Shown here: in pieces, positions 1 through 8,674 of the stretch | Layout: every line of letters starts with the position of its first letter | Numbering within the stretch: position 1 is the first letter of the stretch | NCBI GenBank assembly: GCA_002383165.1 | Contig: DFXK01000018.1 | Coordinates: 168,138-190,337, forward strand | Direction: 5' to 3' | DNA: 22,200 bases | Source: Flavobacteriales bacterium UBA4110 | Lineage (GTDB): Bacteria; Bacteroidota; Bacteroidia; Flavobacteriales; Weeksellaceae | Position numbers and translations under genes: made by a program | The notes under the pieces: generated by a model | The model's database searches: none | Told to the model about the DNA's origin: nothing | The model's input: the letters and a program-made list of their open reading frames with translations, nothing else

Positions 1-840
1 CTTTTGTGGAAAGACAGATTCGAGCTAGAAGGCGTAAAAGTTCTTCTCGGAATTCCGAATAAAAAAGTTCACGCCAAATTGTGCATCATCAAGAAAAGAG
101 TCAATAATAGAACGATTCAATATGGTTTTATCAGCACCGGAAATTTCAACGAGAAAACAGCGAAGATTTATGGTGACCATTTGCTAATGACTTCCAACAG
201 AGCAATAATGGCCGACATTAATAAAGTTTTTCTTGCGCTTAACAAACCAAAAGTTGACCCGACTATCGCTTTGAAAAGTTGTAAAACCTTGATGGTTTGT
301 CCGGTTTTTATGCGTGAAAAAATCATTGCTCACATTGATAAAGAAATAGAAGAGGCCAAAGCGGGCAGAAAAGCGGAAATGATTATCAAAGTTAATTCCT
401 TGAGTGATAAGACATTAATCCTAAAACTTTATGAAGCAGCCAATGCAGGTGTTGACACCAAAATGATTGTGCGAGGCATCTATTGCGCTGTGAATCAGAA
501 AGAATTCAAGAAGAAAATCTATGCAATAAGTATTGTTGATGAATATCTGGAACACGCCCGAGTGATGTATTTCTATAACAAAGGTGCGGAAAATATGTAC
601 ATCTCTTCTGCCGATTGGATGACCAGAAATTTGGATTACAGAATAGAAGCTGCGACACCAATCCTGCAGAAAAACCTTAAAAAAGAACTGAAAGAACTTT
701 TGGAAATTCAGCTTGAGGACAATGTAAAAGCCAGAATTCTTGACAAGAATATGCGAAACGAATATGTCGAAAGTGATAAAACAGACCCAAAAAGGTCACA
801 AATAAAAACTTATAATTACCTGAAAGATCAGAAATATTAA
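1..840 (+). CDS. ppk1: Polyphosphate kinase 1, C-terminal part (5' end outside window)
   Basis: PPK1 transfers the terminal phosphate of ATP to inorganic polyphosphate at the membrane. The frame is open from base 1 and the TTG at base 4 is an internal leucine codon, so this is the 3' end of a longer gene; about 279 residues are visible, against roughly 690 in full-length enzymes. The visible part covers the two phospholipase-D-like C-terminal domains. The first holds KVHAKL (His at about visible residue 23) followed by STGNFNEKTAKIY. The second holds LEHARVMYF (His at about 184) followed by YISSADWMTRNLDYR. These correspond to the two conserved histidines of PPK1, one of which is phosphorylated in catalysis. 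The gene is followed 40 bases later by ppx on the same strand, the usual make-and-break pair for polyphosphate. Identification is firm; only the N-terminal part cannot be judged. Confidence 0.95.
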   Translation, partial: LLWKDRFELEGVKVLLGIPNKKVHAKLCIIKKRVNNRTIQYGFISTGNFNEKTAKIYGDHLLMTSNRAIMADINKVFLALNKPKVDPTIALKSCKTLMVCPVFMREKIIAHIDKEIEEAKAGRKAEMIIKVNSLSDKTLILKLYEAANAGVDTKMIVRGIYCAVNQKEFKKKIYAISIVDEYLEHARVMYFYNKGAENMYISSADWMTRNLDYRIEAATPILQKNLKKELKELLEIQLEDNVKARILDKNMRNEYVESDKTDPKRSQIKTYNYLKDQKY

Positions 841-880
841 GAATTTACTACATTTATGCTTTAAAATTCGTCACTAGAAA

Positions 881-1765
881 ATGATTATCGCCGCTATAGA
901 CATAGGAAGTAATGCCGCAAGACTGCTCATCAATGAAGTAAAAGAGTCTAAAGGAAAAGTTGAATTCACGAAACTGAATCTTCTGAGAATCCCTTTGCGG
1001 CTAGGCTTTGATGTTTTTAGCAAAGGTGAAATTGGAGCAGAGAGAAAGCAGATGGCTATCAACACAATGAAGATTTTCAGCCAGTTGATGGCAATGTACA
1101 AAGTAGAACATTATCGTGCTTGTGCAACAAGTGCAATGCGTGATGCGAAAAATGGTCAGGAAATTATCGACATCGTCAAAGAAGAAGCCGACATCAATAT
1201 AGAAATCATTTCAGGAGACGAAGAAGCCACTTTGATTTATGAAAACCACGTTGCAGAAGGACTTGACAAAAATTTTGCTTATTTGTACATAGACGTAGGC
1301 GGCGGTTCTACGGAACTCACTTTTTATGAGAATAATAAAATGAAATATGAACATTCTTTCAACATCGGAACCATCAGATTACTGAATGGTTTGGTTTCTC
1401 AATCTGCCTGGGATGAGATGAAGGAAGAAATCAAAGATAAAATCCAAAGCAAAAAGCCTGTCGTAGCAATCGGTTCAGGCGGGAACATCAACAAAATATT
1501 TTCGCTAAGCAAAACCAAAGACGGCAAACCAATGCCCGTTTCTGTCATCAAAAAATATCTGAAAGAGATGCAAAATCTGTGTGTGCAAGAACGGATGCAA
1601 CTTTATCAGTTCCGCGAAGACCGTGCGGATGTGATTGTTCCAGCGCTTCAAATCTTCAATAACGTAATGAATTGGGCAGAGATTAAACATATTTATGTTC
1701 CGAAAATTTCTGTCGCAGATGGTTTGATTCATAATATTTACACGTCACTTATCGACAAAAAGTAA
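881..1765 (+). CDS. ppx: Ppx/GppA-type exopolyphosphatase
   Basis: This 294-residue protein belongs to the ASKHA-fold Ppx/GppA phosphatases, which remove terminal phosphate from polyphosphate or hydrolyse pppGpp. The first phosphate-binding motif AAIDIGSNAARLLI lies at residues 4-17. SGDEEATLIY (about 111-120) carries the glutamate expected for catalysis, the second phosphate motif IDVGGGSTELTF is at about 137-148, and a further glycine-rich loop AIGSGGNINKIF follows near 195. It consists only of the core domain and lacks the C-terminal HD-like extension of the roughly 510-residue E. coli Ppx. The ATG start gives a family-typical N-terminus. Its position just after ppk1 favours a polyphosphatase role over a pppGpp role, but sequence alone does not separate the two. 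No hairpin terminator is visible after the stop. Confidence 0.9.
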   Translation: MIIAAIDIGSNAARLLINEVKESKGKVEFTKLNLLRIPLRLGFDVFSKGEIGAERKQMAINTMKIFSQLMAMYKVEHYRACATSAMRDAKNGQEIIDIVKEEADINIEIISGDEEATLIYENHVAEGLDKNFAYLYIDVGGGSTELTFYENNKMKYEHSFNIGTIRLLNGLVSQSAWDEMKEEIKDKIQSKKPVVAIGSGGNINKIFSLSKTKDGKPMPVSVIKKYLKEMQNLCVQERMQLYQFREDRADVIVPALQIFNNVMNWAEIKHIYVPKISVADGLIHNIYTSLIDKK

Positions 1766-1954
1766 GGACGTCTAAATTGCAAAAAATTACATCTCGACTC
1801 AGTTATATTAATAATAATTCTGGATTAATTTTCATTTCAAATCTTCACGAAAACACCCATTATCACAAACTTTATTAAATATTAATTAAAATTGATTTAA
1901 AGTAACCGAAGAGGATATTGTTTCATCTTTACGCAAATCTAAATAAAAGTAAAA

Positions 1955-4900
1955 ATGAAAAACAACTACCTTTTTAAAGGTCTTTTGCCGATTGCTGCTA
2001 TGTTTTTTAGTACAACTCAGGCACAAACATTAATTCATTACTGGAACTTCAACGATAGTACTTCTGTGGAAGCTATCACAAAACCTTCTACTTCTGCTGC
2101 GATGCAGAATGGTGCCATCAATGCGTTGCAAACAGGAACAGATGAGCCATTTACGTATATTGCATTTGCCAACGGAACGGGACAAAACTTCAATGTGAAT
2201 AATCTGAATGATAGAAACGGAGATGTCTCTGGAACGCATTTGAGATATAACTATCCAATCAACGGAAACATCCAATTTTCTTTACCAACCACGGGCTATA
2301 ACAATGTTGTGGTGAAGTTCTCAACAAGAAGGTCTGGCTCTGGACCAGGAAATCAAGTTTGGACTTACTCTTTGGACGGAACGACTTTCATTGACTATAA
2401 AACTGTTGTTTCAAAAGATGAAAATCCAGAGTTGATTACTTTTGATTTTTCAGGTGTTGCAGGTGTTGCCAACAATCCCAATTTCAAACTTAAAGTTCAG
2501 TTCACTCAAGGTGCTGGTGGAATAGTCGGGAATAACAGATTTGACAATTTTACAGTAGATGCTGATGCAATTGGAGGAACGGACACAACTGCTCCAACTG
2601 TAACTTATTCGCCTGCGAATAATGTTAACAATGCTTCTACAACTGTTAATCCTACAATCAAATTCAATGAGATTGTAAGGTTGATTGACAATTCTCCAGT
2701 CACTTCTGCTAATGCTCAGAATGTTGTTGAATTAAAATTAAATAACGCTTCCGGAAACACAGTTCCATTCACAACGACATTTGCTGACAACACAATCACA
2801 GTGATTCCATCTGGTGGATTAATTCCTAGTCAGGCTTATTATTTGGCTTTAAAACCAAATATAATTGAAGACGAAAGTGACAACGCTTTTACGGCTTCAA
2901 CCTCATCAACTTTCACAACGGCGGGAACAAACATTTCATTAGACAAAACTTTGATTAAAGTAGATGAAAGTACAGGAACTTTGGCATTCAAAATCAATGT
3001 AAATAATCCTTCTACTGCGACTGTCAATTTGGTTGCTAAGCCAACTTTCGGAACTGCAGATAGCAATGATTATACATTTACTTCTGAAACGATTAATATC
3101 GTTCCTGGAACTTCAACTTATAATGTCAACATCCCAATCGTTGATGATGCTACATTAGAGCAGCAAGCAGAATATTTTGTTTTAAGTCTTGAAAATCCTG
3201 TTGGTGCTACGATTTCGGGAGACGCTTCTTCTACAGTTTATATTATTGACAATGATAAACCTGCGCCAGCGCCATCAAACCAAATCACTTTAAACTACAT
3301 CGGAAGTTTTGACCCTTCCAGTAATGGAAACAGCTCTACAGAGATTGTTGTTCACGACCCACAGACTCAAAGATTATTTACAATCAGTTCTATAACAGAT
3401 GTTTTTGATATCATTGATTTCTCAAATCCAACAACGCCGACGGTTATCAAAACAGTTGATATGAAACCTTACGGCGGAATCACAAGTATCGATGTGAAAA
3501 ACGGCATTCTTGCAGTTGCTTCTCCTAATGGAACAGATGCTCAAAGCAATGGCTCTGTCGTTTTCTTCGACACTAATGGAAATTTCCAGAAACAATTAAC
3601 GGTTGGTGTTTTGCCGGATATGGTAACTTTCACACCAGACGGAAACAAAGTAATGACCGCCAACGAGGGCGAGCCAAATGATGCTTACACGGTTGACCCA
3701 GAAGGTTCTATCAGTATTATTGATATCTCAACGGGAATTGCTAATATTTCTCAGTCTAATGTAATAACACTTTCTTTTGACGGTTACAATGCTCAGGAAG
3801 CAGCATTCATAGCGTCAGGCGGAAGAAAGGTTAAATCAACAAGTACATTAGCTCATTATTTGGAGCCAGAATATATTGCTATCAGCTCAGACAGCCAGAA
3901 AGCTTGGGTTTCTTGTCAGGAAAACAATGGAATTATCGAGGTTGACCTTACGACTAATACTTTAGGAAATATCTGGGGATTAGGCAAAAAAGATATGAAT
4001 CTGCAAGGAAATGGTTTTGATGCTTCTGATAACAACGGCGAAGTTTTGATTGCTAACTGGCCTGTAAAAGCGTACTATAATCCGGATGCAATGGCTTCTT
4101 TCAAAATAGGAAATACCAATTATCTGGTGACAGCTAACGAAGGTGATGAAAAAGATTTGGGAGGATTCAGCGAGAGAACTACTGTTGGAGCTAATGGTTA
4201 TGTTTTAAACCCAAATAATTTCCCTAATTCTTCAATTCTAAAAGCTTCTCATAACTTAGGAAGATTCAGAGTAACAAATGTAAACGGAAACTCTGATTCA
4301 AATTCTGATTTTGAGGAAATCAATGCTTTGGGAGCAAGGTCTTTCTCTATCTTCAATGCTGATACGAAAGCGATTGTTTATGACAGTGGCGACCAATTTG
4401 AGAGATATATTGCAGCTAATCACCCTTTGATTTTCAATGCGGATAACGAAGCGAATGGAATCAAATCCAGAAGCCGTGCAAAAGGGCCAGAACCAGAAGG
4501 TGTGACATTAGCCAATATCAGTGGACAGACTTTCGCATTCATCACTTTGGAAAGAACCGGTGGTGTAATGGTTTACAACGTAACTGACCCGAATAATGTA
4601 ACATTTACAGATTACAAACATTCTAGAATGACATCAGCTTTTGGTGGCGACAACGGTCCGGAAGGAATCACTTACATCGCGCCGGCAAACTCTGCAACAG
4701 GAAAAGGTTATGTGGTAGTTGCTAACGAAATAAGCGGCACTTTATCTATGTTTGAAGTAGCGCTTTCTCCCGAGTTGGCAACAGGTGATGTGAAAAACGA
4801 AAAAGCGACTTTCAACATCTTCCCGAATCCTGTGAACAAAGGAAACATTCTTTATTTCAACAGAGCTCAAGGTTACGAGTTGTATGACATGTCTGGAAAG

Positions 4901-5011
4901 ATGTTATCCAAAGAAAACAATGCTTTAACAATTGATACTTCCAAACTTTCTACAGGTGTTTATTTAGTAAAGACTTCAGAAGTTGATGTGAAGAGAGTTA
5001 TTGTAAAATAA
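1955..5011 (+). CDS. Secreted choice-of-anchor I protein with Calx-beta domain and T9SS sorting tail
   Basis: A 1018-residue surface or secreted protein. Residues 1-24 are a signal peptide (hydrophobic LLPIAAMFF core, likely cleavage after TQA). Residues 25-205 form a beta-rich region beginning HYWNFND. About 208-322 resembles a bacterial Ig-like domain (DTTAPTVTYSPAN start). About 324-430 is a Calx-beta domain ending in YIIDND. About 440-935 matches the choice-of-anchor I module, a beta-propeller-like family with motifs such as VTANEGEPNDAY, LEPEYIA and PEPEGVTL. Residues 950-1018 are a type A type IX secretion tail (FNIFPNPV, then STGVYLVK and a basic end). It is monocistronic, with a strong terminator after it. 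A weak -7-like CATCTTTA at 1924-1931 is correctly placed for a 20-base leader. The enzymatic role is unknown. Nearby ppk1 and ppx make a link to phosphate scavenging possible, but this is only inference. Confidence 0.88.
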   Translation: MKNNYLFKGLLPIAAMFFSTTQAQTLIHYWNFNDSTSVEAITKPSTSAAMQNGAINALQTGTDEPFTYIAFANGTGQNFNVNNLNDRNGDVSGTHLRYNYPINGNIQFSLPTTGYNNVVVKFSTRRSGSGPGNQVWTYSLDGTTFIDYKTVVSKDENPELITFDFSGVAGVANNPNFKLKVQFTQGAGGIVGNNRFDNFTVDADAIGGTDTTAPTVTYSPANNVNNASTTVNPTIKFNEIVRLIDNSPVTSANAQNVVELKLNNASGNTVPFTTTFADNTITVIPSGGLIPSQAYYLALKPNIIEDESDNAFTASTSSTFTTAGTNISLDKTLIKVDESTGTLAFKINVNNPSTATVNLVAKPTFGTADSNDYTFTSETINIVPGTSTYNVNIPIVDDATLEQQAEYFVLSLENPVGATISGDASSTVYIIDNDKPAPAPSNQITLNYIGSFDPSSNGNSSTEIVVHDPQTQRLFTISSITDVFDIIDFSNPTTPTVIKTVDMKPYGGITSIDVKNGILAVASPNGTDAQSNGSVVFFDTNGNFQKQLTVGVLPDMVTFTPDGNKVMTANEGEPNDAYTVDPEGSISIIDISTGIANISQSNVITLSFDGYNAQEAAFIASGGRKVKSTSTLAHYLEPEYIAISSDSQKAWVSCQENNGIIEVDLTTNTLGNIWGLGKKDMNLQGNGFDASDNNGEVLIANWPVKAYYNPDAMASFKIGNTNYLVTANEGDEKDLGGFSERTTVGANGYVLNPNNFPNSSILKASHNLGRFRVTNVNGNSDSNSDFEEINALGARSFSIFNADTKAIVYDSGDQFERYIAANHPLIFNADNEANGIKSRSRAKGPEPEGVTLANISGQTFAFITLERTGGVMVYNVTDPNNVTFTDYKHSRMTSAFGGDNGPEGITYIAPANSATGKGYVVVANEISGTLSMFEVALSPELATGDVKNEKATFNIFPNPVNKGNILYFNRAQGYELYDMSGKMLSKENNALTIDTSKLSTGVYLVKTSEVDVKRVIVK

Positions 5012-5040
5012 TTTTTTTTTCTTCCTTTTAATTTTTTTTA

Positions 5041-5067
5041 GCCTCAGATTTTTTTCTGGGGCTTTTT
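5041..5067 (+). terminator. Rho-independent terminator of the choice-of-anchor I gene
   Basis: An eight-base stem (GCCTCAGA at 5041-5048 with TCTGGGGC at 5055-5062, one G-U pair) closes a T-rich loop and is followed by five T residues. It lies 30 bases after the stop codon. Confidence 0.85.
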
Positions 5068-5129
5068 ATTAGTTTAATGAATGACATTCATAATTACCCT
5101 ACATCAATGCGAACCAAAATCGTAAACCC

Positions 5130-5137
5130 TAAATTTG
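5130..5137 (+). promoter_or_regulatory. Putative Bacteroidota -7 element for the LLM oxidoreductase gene
   Basis: TAAATTTG is an exact match to the Bacteroidota -7 consensus TAnnTTTG. With the offset seen at rnpB (transcript starting about five bases downstream), the leader would be about 18 bases. No TTG -33 box is visible at a suitable distance. Confidence 0.55.
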
Positions 5138-5159
5138 TACTATAAAAAATGAGACTATT

Positions 5160-6179
5160 ATGGAATTAGGAATAGGGATGTTCGGAGATGTTTCTCTAGA
5201 CACCAAAACCGGAAAATATAGAGATGCAAGTGTAAAACTAAATGAGATTCTTGAGCAGGTAAAGCTGATGGATCAGGTAGGTCTGGATGTTTTCGCAATG
5301 GGTGAACATCACCGTGCAGATTATGCCGTGTCTTCTCCCGAAATCCTTTTGGCAGCTGCAACAAGCATCACCAATAATATCAAACTAGCAAGTGGTGTAA
5401 CGGTTCTAAGTTCATCTGAACCTGTGAAGGTTTATGAGGATTTCTCTATGATTGATTTGATATCAAAAGGCAGAGCCGAAATCTTTGTCGGAAGAGGAAG
5501 TTTTATTGAGTCTTTTCCTTTATATGGTTACGATTTGTCAGATTACAATCAGCTTTTTGAAGAAAAATTGGACTTATTACTGAAAATCAATAACGAAGAA
5601 AATGTAAGCTGGAGCGGAATCTTAAGAAGACCAATGGAAAACCAAACAGTTTATCCAAGAGCTTTCAACAACGGTGTCTTACCTATTTGGATTGCTGTTG
5701 GCGGAACTCCGGAATCTGTTCTAAGAGCAGCGAAATTGGGCTTACCATTAATTGTCGCAATCATTGGTGGAATGCCAAGACAATTCAAAAACCTCATCGA
5801 ATTTTACAAACAAGAATATCTGAGAGCAGGACACGACAAAAGCAAAATGCAGATTGCCATCCATTCTCACACTTTTGTGAGTGATGACCAAAATGTTATT
5901 GACCAATATTTCTTCAACTACAAATCTCAGATGGACAGAATCGGCAGAACCCGAGGATGGGCGCCATATACCAAAGAGCAATACGAAGGCGGAAGAAGCA
6001 AAGACGGCGCATTGTTTATTGGAACAGCGAATGAAGTTGCGGACAAAATTAATGAAATGAAAGAGTTATTTGGTTTGACAAGATTCATAGGACATATGGA
6101 TGTGGGTGATCCGGCTCACGATGTGATGATGAATTCAATCCAACTCTTCGGTGACAAAATTGCGCCACAAGTAAGATAA
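5160..6179 (+). CDS. LLM class flavin-dependent oxidoreductase
   Basis: A 339-residue protein of the bacterial luciferase-like monooxygenase superfamily, TIM-barrel enzymes that use reduced FMN or F420. Typical segments are MELGIGMFGD at the N-terminus, GLDVFAMGEHHRADY at about residues 41-55, the ASGVTVLSSSEPVKVYEDF strand-helix region near 79-97, and GRAEIFVGRGS near 101-111. It resembles the FMN-dependent members found singly in many bacteria. The substrate cannot be read from sequence. The ATG at 5160 is chosen because an ATG twelve bases upstream runs into a stop after six codons. The gene stands alone between two terminators with its own -7 element, so it is probably a single-gene transcript. 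Confidence 0.9.
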   Translation: MELGIGMFGDVSLDTKTGKYRDASVKLNEILEQVKLMDQVGLDVFAMGEHHRADYAVSSPEILLAAATSITNNIKLASGVTVLSSSEPVKVYEDFSMIDLISKGRAEIFVGRGSFIESFPLYGYDLSDYNQLFEEKLDLLLKINNEENVSWSGILRRPMENQTVYPRAFNNGVLPIWIAVGGTPESVLRAAKLGLPLIVAIIGGMPRQFKNLIEFYKQEYLRAGHDKSKMQIAIHSHTFVSDDQNVIDQYFFNYKSQMDRIGRTRGWAPYTKEQYEGGRSKDGALFIGTANEVADKINEMKELFGLTRFIGHMDVGDPAHDVMMNSIQLFGDKIAPQVR

Positions 6180-6186
6180 AAAAAAG

Positions 6187-6218
6187 CCTCCTGAAAGTAA
6201 TTTTTCAGGAGGTTTTTT
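6187..6218 (+). terminator. Rho-independent terminator of the LLM gene
   Basis: CCTCCTGAAA at 6187-6196 pairs perfectly with TTTCAGGAGG at 6203-6212 across a six-base loop and is followed by six T residues. It starts seven bases after the stop codon. Confidence 0.93.
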
Positions 6219-6300
6219 ATTGATTAAAAAACAATAAACTTATCTTACGCATTCCGATAGAAAAGGGTTCTACCTAAGGTGTTCGAAAAAGCTCTTGCAT

Positions 6301-6331
6301 AAAAAAAAATCCAGACCCAAACTAATTCTGA
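6301..6331 (-). terminator. Weak possible terminator after comEC
   Basis: On the minus strand the comEC stop is followed by a short stem (TCAGA with TCTGG, one wobble pair) and then a run of nine T residues (the A run at 6301-6309). The stem is only about five pairs, so this is tentative. Confidence 0.35.
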
Positions 6332-8128
6332 CTATTTCAAATCATATTGCTTTCCTTCATAAACAAAAGCTTCTGAATCTGCAGGAATATAATTGATTTT
6401 AAAATCCTTTATTCGTCTTGAAGTCACATATGGATTAATGACAAAGTCTGAAATTTTGTCTTCATTTTTATTTTCTTTCATCCAAAAAACAACTTGATCT
6501 TTATCTTTTATACTAATGATTTTCTCTTTATAAAAACTGTGAACAAGGATTTCTTCTTTATTATATTGATATAGATTAAATGAAATTCTCACAACGAAAA
6601 ATGCAAGAAGACAAAATCCAAACCTCAGCAAATTCTTCGGATTGAAAAAGTCTTTGATTAAAAATTTTAGAAAATAGATAACCAAAAGTAGAATACTTAA
6701 TTCAAAAATATTGAGTGAAATATTTCTCGTCATCAACGATTCGAGGCTAGAAAACCAATGAATCAATTTCAAAATATACTCAACAAAAACATCAAAAGCT
6801 TTGTAAATAACTGGAATTTTACTGAATCCAAAAGCAATCAAAATAACTATTACCAAAGAGGAAACAATAATTAGTTCAGATAAAGGAATAATCAAAAGAT
6901 TCGCAATGATTGAAACAAAAGAAAACTGATGAAAATAATAAATTGCTAAAGGCAAAGTCGCAATCTGCGCTGCAAAAGTCATTGCTGAGATTTCATAAAA
7001 GACCTTTTCAGCTTTGAACCTTGGTTTCCTAAACAGATTCTTAATCGGATTAGTCAACCACCAAATTCCCAAAACCGCAACGTAACTCAACTGAAACCCA
7101 ACATCAAACAATTGATTTGAATCGAAAATCAAAAGAATAAAAGCCGACAATGCCAAAGAATGCAACAAATCTGATTTCCGCTGCAACAAAACCATCATAT
7201 AATAGCACGTAATCATCAAGCAGCTTCGCATCACAGAGCTTCCATAATCTATGAAAATGGCGAATGTCCAAATCAAAAGAATACTCAGAACGATTGAAAC
7301 TTTTCTGAACTTCACTGGAAGAATTTGATTGAAAATCAAAAGTGTGAGCCAGAAAATAATCACCATATGCGAACCAGAAATTGCTAAAAGATGGACCAAG
7401 CCAGTTTGATTAAAATCTTTGACTGTCTCGGCATCCATTTCGGTTCTATCGGCGAGAATGATTCCTTTTAGAAATTCCTGAATCTTCGGAGACAAAGAAG
7501 AATGATTGATTTGATTGAGAATATCCAGACGCTTTTGCTTGATTTTATCTTCAAAAAGAATTGATTTCTTCTCGGTTTTCAGAACATTATTTGGAAGGTA
7601 AGCCTGGAAATAAACATCTTGTCTTGCCAGATATTTTTTGTAATCAAACTGAAAATCGTTCTTGATTTCTTCAGGCTGATGAATGTAAACTTCGGCTTTG
7701 TAATAATGCATAAAATCTAAAGCCTCTACATCTTTTGGAATGCTGATAACAGTTTTGAAAGGAAAATTTTCTTTTTGTTTTAAATCCGAAACATCAAGAA
7801 TTTCAACATAATATTTCCTGTTCTTTTCATTAGAATTGAGTTTCTTATCCAGTTCAAATATTATCGTTTCTTTTTCTTTCAGAATTGGTAATTTCTGTTG
7901 TTGAGAATTTTGAAAATGGACAAAGATTCCAATCGAGAAAAAGAAAAATCCTAAACAGTAATATTTGACGCTTTGAAAAAATTGATTTTTGATTAATACA
8001 GAAATGATTGAAACTGTAGAAATTATAAGAAATGAAAAAACGAGCATTTGACCCATTATCAAAAATTCCTGAAACAGAATCCCGAAAATGAAACATAGCA
8101 GCAATATGAGCAATGGCTGTTTTTTCAT
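6332..8128 (-). CDS. comEC: ComEC/Rec2-family DNA uptake channel, no beta-lactamase domain
   Basis: ComEC forms the inner-membrane channel that carries single-stranded DNA into the cytoplasm during transformation. This 598-residue protein begins with two or three hydrophobic helices (MKKQPLLILLLCFIFGILF), then a soluble DUF4131-like/OB region to about residue 200. The Competence domain starts near 220, with the hallmark GLVHLLAISGSHM near residues 240-253. Many membrane helices follow to about 520. The C-terminal 80 residues are soluble and lack the HxHxDH metal motif of the metallo-beta-lactamase domain found in B. subtilis ComEC (about 770 residues). It is the last of three minus-strand genes, 88 bases after the DUF1569 gene. 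Whether the cell is naturally competent cannot be judged here. Confidence 0.9.
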   Translation of the reverse strand: MKKQPLLILLLCFIFGILFQEFLIMGQMLVFSFLIISTVSIISVLIKNQFFQSVKYYCLGFFFFSIGIFVHFQNSQQQKLPILKEKETIIFELDKKLNSNEKNRKYYVEILDVSDLKQKENFPFKTVISIPKDVEALDFMHYYKAEVYIHQPEEIKNDFQFDYKKYLARQDVYFQAYLPNNVLKTEKKSILFEDKIKQKRLDILNQINHSSLSPKIQEFLKGIILADRTEMDAETVKDFNQTGLVHLLAISGSHMVIIFWLTLLIFNQILPVKFRKVSIVLSILLIWTFAIFIDYGSSVMRSCLMITCYYMMVLLQRKSDLLHSLALSAFILLIFDSNQLFDVGFQLSYVAVLGIWWLTNPIKNLFRKPRFKAEKVFYEISAMTFAAQIATLPLAIYYFHQFSFVSIIANLLIIPLSELIIVSSLVIVILIAFGFSKIPVIYKAFDVFVEYILKLIHWFSSLESLMTRNISLNIFELSILLLVIYFLKFLIKDFFNPKNLLRFGFCLLAFFVVRISFNLYQYNKEEILVHSFYKEKIISIKDKDQVVFWMKENKNEDKISDFVINPYVTSRRIKDFKINYIPADSEAFVYEGKQYDLK

Positions 8129-8216
8129 TGAAGTTCATTTGTGTTTTTGTGTGTTTTTTCTTCAGCTTCACCAATTAAGGAAGTTGAAATAACTAAAAAT
8201 AAAGATAAGAAATATT

Positions 8217-8672
8217 TTATTTTAAAATATCATCAATAATTTTCAAATGATGATTGGTGTGAAGAGCTAAAAATTTAAGTGTAGTTTTTTTATCGAGGTC
8301 GCCGAGAAAAGGATGGATGATATAGGATTTCGAAGGAAGATTTTTCACCGCTTCCAATCTTTCTTTTGCTAGATTCAAGAGCTTTTCAATACCTTCTTTA
8401 CTCGGCGTTTCTAATGGGAAGAATTGCTTTGGAGATTTAATTTTTCCTCTCGGAATCAATCCAAAATTGAGAAAGATAAACTTCTTGATACTGAATTTCG
8501 GTTTGTAGTTTTCTGGATTTGTGATTGTCAAACCTTTCAGACTTCCGTTCAGGATTAATAAAGAATGTTCCAGATGCCAACCAACCGAAGCTTTGGAAAC
8601 CTGTAAATTCTCTTTATCGATTTCTGGTAAAAGCGATTCTATTTTTCGCAGTTGATTCTGAATGTTTTCCAT
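8217..8672 (-). CDS. DUF1569 / DinB-like four-helix protein
   Basis: A 151-residue protein resembling the DUF1569 family within the DinB/YfiT-like superfamily of four-helix proteins, many of which bind a divalent metal through three histidines. Here VGWHLEHSL (His at 33 and 36) and LHTNHHLKII (His at about 138, 141 and 142) are the candidate ligands. The region between holds a basic stretch (FIFLNFGLIPRGKIKSPKQ). The start codon lies only two bases after the lpxB stop, so the two are probably translated from one message. No signal peptide or membrane segment is seen. Activity is unknown: relatives include thiol transferases and proteins with no assigned reaction. Confidence 0.75.
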   Translation of the reverse strand: MENIQNQLRKIESLLPEIDKENLQVSKASVGWHLEHSLLILNGSLKGLTITNPENYKPKFSIKKFIFLNFGLIPRGKIKSPKQFFPLETPSKEGIEKLLNLAKERLEAVKNLPSKSYIIHPFLGDLDKKTTLKFLALHTNHHLKIIDDILK

Positions 8673-8674
8673 GA

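Noticed and set aside
1766..1954. AT-rich gap between ppx and the surface-protein gene, examined for RNA genes or a terminator
   Set aside because: Only a weak -7-like sequence was seen; no stable hairpin or small gene.
6240..6300. Sequence ACCTAAGGTGTTCGAAAAAG that looks like a terminal inverted repeat of an insertion sequence
   Set aside because: No matching second end, target duplication or transposase fragment was found in the window; left as unexplained intergenic DNA.
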